Part shown: in pieces, positions 39,105 to 47,278 of the stretch
Numbering within the stretch: the first letter of the stretch is position 1
Layout: each line of letters begins with the position of its first letter
Assembly (NCBI RefSeq): GCF_000316035.1
Contig: NZ_ANHX01000081.1
Span: 1-62,679, forward strand
DNA length: 62,679 bases
DNA from: Paenibacillus sp. PAMC 26794
Lineage (GTDB): Bacteria > Bacillota > Bacilli > Paenibacillales > Paenibacillaceae
Direction of reading: 5' to 3'
Position numbers and translations under genes: made by a program
The notes under the pieces: generated by a model
What the model was told of the DNA's origin: nothing
Databases searched by the model: none
The model's input: the letters and a program-made list of their open reading frames with translations, nothing else

Positions 39105-42100
39105 ATGCAACAAAAGAAACGGCCGTTGGTCTGGATCATGTTGGTCACCATGGTGTTCTCATTGTTCCCACAAGGTCTGTTCGGTGGGTCCGTTGCTTCG
39201 GCTGCCAACGCACAGACTACTTATTTCACACCAGATAATACCACTATTAGCAATACAGCCGATCTTAATTTGGATGACTCAGATAATGCAAGATTCCTAT
39301 CCCGGTCTTTGGCTTACCAAACGACTTCAGGGACACTTACGATAACAGGTGCTTACGCTTTCGTATCCAAAGATACGATGCGGGTAAAGGTCGAACAGCT
39401 TAACTCCGTTCCTGTGACAGCGGGAAGCACCAAGATGAAGTGGGAAGCAGATGCTACTCGTGCGAATACGACTGCAGTTACTGCAAGCACAAGTGGTAAC
39501 AATAAATTCTCTGCTAACAATCTGACACTGTTCCCGGGCTTCAACCGAATTACCTTTTACGGTAATCAGGGTGCAGTGGAACGCTCGGACACGTTCTATG
39601 TGCTCTATGATCAGGTTCCTTTTATTCAGGACTTCAAGATTTTTACCGATCCGAGCACTGGGTCCAACACGTCTTATGGTCTAAATGAAGGATCGCAGAC
39701 TGTTGTAAATACACAGCTCGTATCAGTACAAGGTAAAGTTCAGAATTCATCCAAAGTTACGGTTTCCCTTAATGGCGGGGAAGAACTGGATACCCCTTTA
39801 CTACCAAACGGGACATTTTTCACGCCCCAGCTTAAGTTGAATGCAGGATTGAATAATTTGAAGTTCACCATAGCGAATGGTTCCGATTCTGTGATTACAG
39901 AGCGTTCCGTTTATTATTATGATAAAAATCAGCCGTTCTCAGCGCTCAATGTAATTTTGAGTGATACCGACACCAAATCAGTACTCGATGTTACACCTAC
40001 GTTCTCTACGGTTGCTAGCGGAGCTAAGCTTGATGTGCAATTAATATTGCCCTACACTGCCAGCAATAGTGCATTCGAGGATGTAGGGACATTTTCAGCT
40101 AATGGAACACCAATGACACTGACGGGTGTTAAGGAGGTCATCATTCCGGGTCCAGACGGAACTACACCCGAGTATCGTTTGGTAACATTCAAGACAGACA
40201 ATGCATATGCATTGCAACCCGGTACAACCGATCCAACAAAACCTGCCAAGAATCAGACAGTCGATGTTGCAGTCGTTTATGGCAATTTCAGTGCCGGTTA
40301 CAAAGGTAAATTTACTTACGCGCCTGACGTGAAGGCAATTACGAATATGTACTACCTTCCAGATTATGCTGGAGGAGCGGTAACGAACAAAGTCGCATTA
40401 AATAATGCACAGATTGATAAAGATAGCTTCTATATCCTAGTTGAATCGAGTCAAGACATTGGTACTGAATTACCAATTGGTCAATACATGCCTACAGGTA
40501 CCAATAAGGTTAATATTTCGGCAACGGATAAGGCTGCTACTGGCCTTACAAGCAAACAAGCAGTATATTTGGTGAAAAACCTGGCCAATGGTACTCAGAA
40601 AATTCGCTTTTACTACACAACGCCAGATCCATATTACGACGTTACTGTATCTTACGCTTCTAAAAGCTATATCTATGTAGCCAACTTGTACGATGGACAG
40701 ACGTATAACTTTAACTCAAGAATAACGAATACTTTAAAGGTAGATGGCGAGTTTATCGGATTCAGCACATTGAGCTCAAATCAATTTGTTCCCCAGTTGC
40801 TAGTGAATGGGGTCGATCAAAGCAAGGTTACTGGTTTCCCAGGAACAAACGGCAAGTTCTCATTCTCATTAGACATTAAGAAAGAGGGACCGCTAGTATA
40901 CGGGGAAAACACGATCACGATTATTGGTACTGATCAGGATGGTGCGGGTAAAGCCAAAATTATTGAGAAAAAATTGAGAATTTACATCTCGGATAGTAAC
41001 GTATCCAATATTGATAAATTCATGCCAACCCTTGTTCCTACTGACACTCGTCAGGAATTTTACGATGCAGATGTGAGCAAATACACAACAGAGGAAATGG
41101 ACAAAATTTTCAAAGTTACACCAGATTTTGTGATTCGGGATGGCAAATATGTAACAAGTGAAGAACGATATGACCTTGTATTCAAAGGTGGCGGTGCACA
41201 GATTGCCAACTTATATTCTGGGTCAAAGCTGATATTTAGTTATAATCCGATCCCAGGTACGGACTTACAGGATATTAACAAGCAGACTTCAGACGGCCAC
41301 ACATTTGATTTTGCGGGAAATCAAGATGAATTTATGATTCGTATTCGTAACTATGTCTTTGATGCACCTGGCAGCCACGTCTATACGTTGGAGTTAATTA
41401 ACGGAACAGGTGCAAGAACGACACAAAGACTCGAGATTGTAAGAGAACCTTCTTCCTATCGAATTCTGTCTCCTGTAGCAACTGTAGGAGAACAGATCGT
41501 AGTTACCAAAAACTATGTGCACTTTGATATTGAGGCTGAAGGAGCAACTCAGGTTTTGATCAATAAAGACCCTGCCGTTAAACGTCCGGACATGAATGAT
41601 CGCTTTGTTCTGGATTATGTAGGACTGAAACAGGATAAGAGCAATGCTATCAAAATTCAGATTGTTAGGGATGGCGGTGCCATCAACGACACTGTCAACG
41701 TATTCTACACAGGTACAGTAGCGACAGATGCACAGTACATGGCACCTAAGATTGTCAATAAATACTCAGTGTTTAACAAGAAACTTGAATTGGCTTTCCC
41801 GAAAGGAACCATATTACAGTCCGCTGCAAAATCGAGCAGTGGGGTAATTAAGTTTTATCCTGACAACAAAATTCTGTTTGGTATTGCCGATCCAAAGGAT
41901 GGCGTACTTGAACGGAAAAATGACTATGGCTTTAATATCGGACAGGCTGATCCTCGCAGTACGGGAGGATTGACACCGATCACAGTACCAACCATTTTAA
42001 CAGAGCTGTTCAACTCGAATCTGACTACAAGTAACTTTGTGCCGATCTCTGATACGTATTGGATTAACGGTGGGATTGGTGAGCTTGGAGATAAAGGGAC

Positions 42101-43013
42101 GAGTGGATATAAGCCTGGAACGAATGGTGTGACACCATACTCCCTTGAAGGAAGCTTTACGCAATATCCAACAGAACGTGTCCTGGTTCCTTCTAACCGG
42201 GGAACATTAACGCTTGCGTATGATCCAACCATTGTTGATGAAGTGGGTTCAACAATTACGGTATTCCGTTACACAGACAAAACCAACATTGGTGAATGGG
42301 TACCGATTGGCGGAGTAGTAGACACTAAGAAACACACAATTACAGTTTCCTTTGATGAGTTTGGTTACTACAAGGTTATGAAGCAAAGTAAAAGTTATCA
42401 GGATATCACAAATCATCCGTGGGCAAGAAATCTGCTGAATGCATTGTATTCCAAAGGGATCATGAATAACCTGCGTTTCAACGCATTTGGTTCAGATGAT
42501 CAGACGACACGCGGAGAATTCGCTACCTTGCTAGTTAAAGGTCTGGATATCCCATTGAACTATACCAATATACAAACCTTTACTGACGTGTCTCCTACGA
42601 CCAAGAGTGATACGTGGGACTATGCCTCCATTGAAACAGCGGCGAGAGCAGGTATTGTAACAGGTTTGAGCGACGGGTATTTTGGAGTAGAGGACTCGAT
42701 TACACGTGAACAGGCAGCGGTGATGATTGCACGGGCAATGAGCAGCAAGCTTGCGGCCAACGATAGCAAATTGTCTTCAGCTTTAGCGAAGTCGTTCCAG
42801 GATTCCACTTCCATTGAGTACTATGCTCGTCCGTCAGTACAGGCGGTAACCAAAGCGAAAATCATGGAAGGTAGCCCTGTGCAGGTCACAGGATCTACAA
42901 AAACGTTGTACCAGTTTAACCCTAAAGGGAATTTGACACGTGCAGAAGCAGCCAAGATTGCTGTAGAGCTGCTTAAGAAGAGCACGAAGTTATTCCCTAA
43001 AACGTTGAGCTAA
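39105..43013 (+). CDS. Large secreted protein with three C-terminal SLH domains
   Basis: A 1302-residue surface protein. A signal peptide ends near residue 34 (FGGSVASAA). A long beta-rich region of Ig/Big-like modules follows, then three SLH domains from about residue 1096. These are recognisable by YQDITNHPWARNLLNALYSKG, then FTDVSPTTKSDTWDYASIETAARAGIVTGLSDGYFG-type text and a last repeat ending LTRAEAAKIAVELLKK. SLH domains bind pyruvylated wall polymer, so anchoring by the CsaB product is expected. The central domains give no enzymatic motif. An earlier domain (about 1030-1090, TLAYDPTIVDEVGSTITVFRYTD) resembles surface-protein beta modules. It lies directly after the tagO terminator. 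Its exact role (adhesin, secondary S-layer protein or wall scaffold) is unknown. Confidence 0.85.
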   Translation: MQQKKRPLVWIMLVTMVFSLFPQGLFGGSVASAANAQTTYFTPDNTTISNTADLNLDDSDNARFLSRSLAYQTTSGTLTITGAYAFVSKDTMRVKVEQLNSVPVTAGSTKMKWEADATRANTTAVTASTSGNNKFSANNLTLFPGFNRITFYGNQGAVERSDTFYVLYDQVPFIQDFKIFTDPSTGSNTSYGLNEGSQTVVNTQLVSVQGKVQNSSKVTVSLNGGEELDTPLLPNGTFFTPQLKLNAGLNNLKFTIANGSDSVITERSVYYYDKNQPFSALNVILSDTDTKSVLDVTPTFSTVASGAKLDVQLILPYTASNSAFEDVGTFSANGTPMTLTGVKEVIIPGPDGTTPEYRLVTFKTDNAYALQPGTTDPTKPAKNQTVDVAVVYGNFSAGYKGKFTYAPDVKAITNMYYLPDYAGGAVTNKVALNNAQIDKDSFYILVESSQDIGTELPIGQYMPTGTNKVNISATDKAATGLTSKQAVYLVKNLANGTQKIRFYYTTPDPYYDVTVSYASKSYIYVANLYDGQTYNFNSRITNTLKVDGEFIGFSTLSSNQFVPQLLVNGVDQSKVTGFPGTNGKFSFSLDIKKEGPLVYGENTITIIGTDQDGAGKAKIIEKKLRIYISDSNVSNIDKFMPTLVPTDTRQEFYDADVSKYTTEEMDKIFKVTPDFVIRDGKYVTSEERYDLVFKGGGAQIANLYSGSKLIFSYNPIPGTDLQDINKQTSDGHTFDFAGNQDEFMIRIRNYVFDAPGSHVYTLELINGTGARTTQRLEIVREPSSYRILSPVATVGEQIVVTKNYVHFDIEAEGATQVLINKDPAVKRPDMNDRFVLDYVGLKQDKSNAIKIQIVRDGGAINDTVNVFYTGTVATDAQYMAPKIVNKYSVFNKKLELAFPKGTILQSAAKSSSGVIKFYPDNKILFGIADPKDGVLERKNDYGFNIGQADPRSTGGLTPITVPTILTELFNSNLTTSNFVPISDTYWINGGIGELGDKGTSGYKPGTNGVTPYSLEGSFTQYPTERVLVPSNRGTLTLAYDPTIVDEVGSTITVFRYTDKTNIGEWVPIGGVVDTKKHTITVSFDEFGYYKVMKQSKSYQDITNHPWARNLLNALYSKGIMNNLRFNAFGSDDQTTRGEFATLLVKGLDIPLNYTNIQTFTDVSPTTKSDTWDYASIETAARAGIVTGLSDGYFGVEDSITREQAAVMIARAMSSKLAANDSKLSSALAKSFQDSTSIEYYARPSVQAVTKAKIMEGSPVQVTGSTKTLYQFNPKGNLTRAEAAKIAVELLKKSTKLFPKTLS

Positions 43014-43039
43014 TCTAGCATAGTTGAGATAATTTTAGG

Positions 43040-43079
43040 AAGGACCTTTCCCTTTTACTAAAGGGATGGGTTCTTTTTA
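43040..43079 (+). terminator. Terminator after the first SLH gene
   Basis: CCCTTT and AAAGGG around a TACT-type loop, with a weaker GGACC/GGGTT extension and a T-run. Confidence 0.65.
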
Positions 43080-43217
43080 TGACTGAAGAAGAGCTTATAT
43101 AGAATTCATTTATAATAGAAGAAATCTGTTTTTTACCAATAACTATTTTTGTAATTTGCTAGAGATTAAGATACAATAACGGTAAATACACAATGATCTA
43201 GAGGGTGAAGTTAGCTA

Positions 43218-43559
43218 ATGAAACCGATTTATTCGAGAGCCCAGCTGGGCTACATGAAGGCAAAGACACAGTTCGAGAAGCAGGCAGTAATCCTGGAGAA
43301 AAAGTTGGAAGATACACGTAAGACAGAAGAGATCTCTCAGGAAGTAATGGAAGGACTTGTACAGTCCACCGGCTTCCATGATGCGTATAACAATCTGGTT
43401 CTGGCTGAGAATGAATTGATTGAATGGTCTCACACCACGATGAAGCACGAGAAAACATATCGGGAGAACAGACAACCAATTGACGATATGTATCTGAGAT
43501 TGAATAGTGATCCGAATATGCGTGCTCAGATTATTGAACTGGCCATGAAAATTCGTTAA
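43218..43559 (+). CDS. Small helical protein of unknown function
   Basis: A 113-residue, highly charged protein with no signal peptide or membrane helix. Long stretches (MKAKTQFEKQAVILEKKLED and EISQEVMEGLVQSTGFHDAY) look alpha-helical and coiled-coil-like. A good ribosome-binding site, GAGGGTGAAG, lies just before ATG 43218, and a dedicated terminator follows (43581), so it is a real single-gene unit. I do not recognise the family. It lies between two surface-protein genes, but its sequence says cytoplasmic; no link to the S-layer can be claimed. Confidence 0.75.
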   Translation: MKPIYSRAQLGYMKAKTQFEKQAVILEKKLEDTRKTEEISQEVMEGLVQSTGFHDAYNNLVLAENELIEWSHTTMKHEKTYRENRQPIDDMYLRLNSDPNMRAQIIELAMKIR

Positions 43560-43580
43560 GTTATAGTCACTGATCCAAGA

Positions 43581-43608
43581 AGAGGGCCCTGAGGGCCCTC
43601 TTTTTTTA
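43581..43608 (+). terminator. Terminator after the small helical protein
   Basis: AGAGGGCCCT and AGGGCCCTCT form a self-complementary GC-rich stem with a seven-base T-run. Confidence 0.93.
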
Positions 43609-43906
43609 TTTCGATATTTTAAGATTTTGTCGCTTCATCGTGGAAAATAACGGGTATAAATAAACGTCCACATCATTCCTTACGCAGGGTGATTATGGAG
43701 AAAGCGTCATAAATACAACTGCATTAAAGGTTTTGAACCCGTTAAAGACCCGCACTGCATCAATACATAAATAAATTCAAAACTTTTTTTGAGGAATCCG
43801 CAACTTTTTGAAATCTGCTGCGTTTAAGATGTAGAGTCGAAAACATTGGGCAACTTACCAAGAATGACCTCGTGAAGAATCTTGTCTATTTATTAGAAAA
43901 AATTGC
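43609..43906 (+). other. AT-rich region upstream of the S-layer promoter
   Basis: About 300 bases with no gene, hairpin or repeat that I recognise. It may hold upstream promoter elements for the strongly expressed S-layer gene. Confidence 0.35.
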
Positions 43907-43935
43907 TTTACGGCACGAGAGACCCATTGTATAAT
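43907..43935 (+). promoter_or_regulatory. Promoter of the S-layer gene
   Basis: TTTACG (43907-43912), 17 nt, then a perfect TATAAT (43930-43935). This leaves a leader of about 125 nt before the first possible start codon. Confidence 0.7.
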
Positions 43936-44044
43936 ACGTAGGTAGGATTAGGAAACTACTCTATTTACGTGTGATTCTATTATGTTGTTTACAAGTTTCT
44001 GTGATATGCTCACAGACATCATTTATATTAACTTGCTCAAAACT

Positions 44045-44142
44045 CTGGAAAGGGGGTGCAACAATATATGAGGAATACGAGCGACCCTATTAAAGAAAAT
44101 TCTAATGTTATGAACGCCCAAGGAGGAGACAAAAAGGTTATG
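44045..44142 (+). promoter_or_regulatory. Two in-frame Shine-Dalgarno/start pairs of the S-layer gene
   Basis: GGAAAGGGGGTG (44047-44058) precedes ATG 44068, and AAGGAGGAG (44120-44128) precedes ATG 44140. Both are in the same frame. The second gives a standard signal peptide; the first adds a 24-residue hydrophilic leader. Confidence 0.7.
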
Positions 44143-47097
44143 AAGAAAATTTTATCCGTAGCATTGTCTACAGCAATGGCATTCTCAATGTTTGCATCTG
44201 TAGCATTCGGTGACACAGCAGTTTCACCACAACAACAGTTTGATGCATTGAAAGCAAAAGGTATCTTCTCTGGTTATCCAGATGGCACAGCAGGTCTTGA
44301 TAAAGACATGACTCGTGCTGAATTCGCAAAAGTTATCACTAAATTGCTCGGTCTGAAAGAGATCACTGGAACTCTTTCTTACACTGACAAAAACTACACA
44401 GCTAAAAACTGGGCTGTACCTTACATCGAAGCTGTAACAGCTGCGGGTATCATGGAAGGTAAAAACGTAGAGAAAAAAATCTTTGACTTCAACGGTAAAG
44501 TGACAGTAGCTGAAATGGCTACAATCTTGACTCGTGCACTTGATCTTGAAATCCCAACTGAAACTAACAACACTGCAGCAGCATGGGCTAAAGGTTATGC
44601 TCAAGCAGCGATCAATGCAGGTCTGATCGACGCTAACGCTAACTTCGCTGGTAATGCTTCCCGCGAGTTGTTGGTAGGTGCAGCATTCGCAATCGATCAA
44701 GCTCAAAGCTTGAAAGTATCTTCTTACACAGTAACTGAAGGTGGAAAAGTTGTTGAATTCAAAATCAGCGACGGCGAAACTGTAAAAGTAACTTTGGATA
44801 AAGCTCTCGAAGCTAACAAAGAAACTGAAGTGAAATTCACTTACAAAGATAAAGAGTTCACTGAGAAAGTTACTTATGTAGTAACTACAGCTACTAAAGT
44901 TGAAGCAGCTACTGCATCCAACTTGAAACAAGTAGTAGTAACATTCGATGGATCTGTTGAAGAAGATTCCGCAGAAACTGTAAGTAACTATACAATCAGC
45001 GGATTGTCTATTGAAAAAGCTACTTTGGGTGCTGATAAAAAATCAGTAACATTGTTGCTGACTAACAGCAGTAACTTCGTTAACCAAAGACAGGCTTCTG
45101 TTGTAGTTAACAATGTTAAAAATGCTGATAGCTCCAAAACAATCAGTGGTACAGTTTCCTTTACACCACTTGATGTAGCAGTTCCAACAGTTGAGTCTGT
45201 TACAGCTTTGGGAACTAAAGCTGTTAAAATCAAATTCAGCGAGCCAGTTAAGTCTACTGGAATTATCTCCAGTAACTTCCGTATCGACGACAAAGCGATT
45301 GCAGCAACTGTGCAATACACTTATCCTGATACTGTAATCTTGGCAACTGAATTGACTGAAGGTGCTCACACTCTGCGTGTAAGCAATGTTCAAGATTACT
45401 CTAACTTGACAATTGTACCTAACACTGTTGAATTCACTGCTGCTACTGATACAACTGCACCTGTAGTTGAATCTGTAACATCTAAAGACCTGAAAGAAGT
45501 TACAATCACTTTCAATGAACCAGTGAAATCTGTTTCTGGTGCATATGCTAACGTTTCATCTATCACTCCAGAGACAACTACTGTAAGTGATAACAAAGTA
45601 ACTTTGAAATTCAAAAATCCGTTGAATGCTTCTGAAAACAACATTCGTTTGAATGGTGTTACAGACTACAGTGGCAACACTGCAAACTTGGATGTTAAAG
45701 TAACTCCAACTTTGGACACAGTTCGCCCGGTAGTAGTTGATACTAAATTCGAGCGTGAAAATGGTAACTACGTAGCAACTTTGGTATTCAGCAAAACACT
45801 TGATGATGCATCTGCAAAAAATCGTGAGAACTATGTGTTGAAAAATGCTGCTGGTAATAATGCAACTACAACTACTGCAGTAAATACAAGTGGTAACCCA
45901 ATCCGCCAACCTGTTTTGCAAGCTGATGGTAAAACAGTTAAAGTGAACTTTGGACCTACATTGAATAATGAAACTTATACATTGACTGTTTCTGGCGTAA
46001 AAGATTCTGCTACAATCGGTAACGTATTGCTTCCATACACAGTTTCCCTTCCTGTAGGGCAAGCTTCTGAGACTGCAATCAACAGCTCTTGGAAAACTCA
46101 AGAAAATGGACATAACTATGTTTACGTTCAATTCAATCGTGCTTTGGCAACAGAAGGTGCTGGTAGTGCATTGAATTCTTCTAAATATCTCTTGAACGTT
46201 GTTAATGGTAAGCAAATTGCAAAAACTGACAACGATGTTCAATTGATTACAGCTAACACTGTTCGTTTGGAAGCTACAAACTTGGACGCTTCTGAGTTTG
46301 GAAACTTGACTAGCCTCAAAGCAAATTATATTGCTGATTCCACTGGTACTTATCTTGCTGCTGGAGCAGGCTACTCTACTACTGCAACAGTTAAAAGCTC
46401 TAATAATGCTGTAGTATTGACTGATGACATTGAAGTTACTGGCAAGAAAACTGTTGTTGTTAAATTCGACGGTCAAATTTCCAACTATAATGCTGGCGAT
46501 TTCGTTGTTAAAAACGGTGCTACTCCAACAGATGCAGGAACTACAGTTGCTACTGGATCCACTGCTACATTGTCTAACGATCAAAAAACATTGACAATTA
46601 CATTGGACAAAAACTTGGATCCTAAGTTCACTACAGGTTTGACTTTGGTTCGTGTTGGAACAGGAACTGTTGATGCTTTCGGTAATGTTGTGACTCTTCC
46701 AACAACTGACGACGCTAATGTGTTGGTAAACAAAATTCCAGCATCTTTGGTTGAGACTAATCCAGTAGTTGTTGCACAAACAGATAACAAAACTTTCGAC
46801 GTATCTGTGAAATTCGACAAAAATCTTGCGATTTCTTCAGATAAAAACCTTATCAAAGGATTGTTGAAAGTAGTTATCGGTAATCAAGAAGCAACTATTG
46901 ATGATGTGACAACTATTGCATTGGATACTGACACTTCGATTTTGAAGTTCACAGTTAATACTACTAATGCTGTAGATGCTGGCGAAACAATCTTTAGTGT
47001 AACTTATACTGGTGGTTCTGCTGCAGTTAAGGCTACTCCAGGTGATGTTAATGTCGCTGCATTCAGCGAACAAGGTACATTCACTGTTACTCCTTAA
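44140..47097 (+). CDS. Major S-layer protein candidate with N-terminal SLH domains
   Basis: A 985-residue secreted protein from ATG 44140. The signal peptide MKKILSVALSTAMAFSMFAS continues VAFG and cleaves near DTAVS. Three SLH domains occupy about residues 25-200 (AKGIFSGYPDGTAGLDKDM, VTAAGIMEGKN, INAGLIDANANF), followed by Big/SbsC-like beta domains that repeat patterns such as KAVKIKFSEPVKS and KEVTITFNEPVKS. Codon choice is extreme (GTA, ACT, GCT, AAC, TTG dominate), unlike its neighbours, which points to very high expression. A near-consensus promoter, a long leader and a strong terminator fit a main S-layer gene. A start at 44068 with its own ribosome-binding site is also possible. Confidence 0.9.
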   Translation: MKKILSVALSTAMAFSMFASVAFGDTAVSPQQQFDALKAKGIFSGYPDGTAGLDKDMTRAEFAKVITKLLGLKEITGTLSYTDKNYTAKNWAVPYIEAVTAAGIMEGKNVEKKIFDFNGKVTVAEMATILTRALDLEIPTETNNTAAAWAKGYAQAAINAGLIDANANFAGNASRELLVGAAFAIDQAQSLKVSSYTVTEGGKVVEFKISDGETVKVTLDKALEANKETEVKFTYKDKEFTEKVTYVVTTATKVEAATASNLKQVVVTFDGSVEEDSAETVSNYTISGLSIEKATLGADKKSVTLLLTNSSNFVNQRQASVVVNNVKNADSSKTISGTVSFTPLDVAVPTVESVTALGTKAVKIKFSEPVKSTGIISSNFRIDDKAIAATVQYTYPDTVILATELTEGAHTLRVSNVQDYSNLTIVPNTVEFTAATDTTAPVVESVTSKDLKEVTITFNEPVKSVSGAYANVSSITPETTTVSDNKVTLKFKNPLNASENNIRLNGVTDYSGNTANLDVKVTPTLDTVRPVVVDTKFERENGNYVATLVFSKTLDDASAKNRENYVLKNAAGNNATTTTAVNTSGNPIRQPVLQADGKTVKVNFGPTLNNETYTLTVSGVKDSATIGNVLLPYTVSLPVGQASETAINSSWKTQENGHNYVYVQFNRALATEGAGSALNSSKYLLNVVNGKQIAKTDNDVQLITANTVRLEATNLDASEFGNLTSLKANYIADSTGTYLAAGAGYSTTATVKSSNNAVVLTDDIEVTGKKTVVVKFDGQISNYNAGDFVVKNGATPTDAGTTVATGSTATLSNDQKTLTITLDKNLDPKFTTGLTLVRVGTGTVDAFGNVVTLPTTDDANVLVNKIPASLVETNPVVVAQTDNKTFDVSVKFDKNLAISSDKNLIKGLLKVVIGNQEATIDDVTTIALDTDTSILKFTVNTTNAVDAGETIFSVTYTGGSAAVKATPGDVNVAAFSEQGTFTVTP

Positions 47098-47119
47098 TTA
47101 ATAATTATCTTCAATGAAG

Positions 47120-47151
47120 GACTCCTACTTAAATGTAGGAGTCTTTTCTTT
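47120..47151 (+). terminator. Terminator of the S-layer gene
   Basis: GACTCCTAC and GTAGGAGTC with a TTAAAT loop and a T-rich tail. Confidence 0.93.
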
Positions 47152-47278
47152 TTTTATAAACTAGTTACGTTAAACGTTTTATAGAGATGGCCTTGTGAAT
47201 TTAAACAACATCGTAACTTTCTCCTCTTCCCAAACGTTTATACTATATAGCAACAAGCAACTTATGGGAGGTTTGGAA

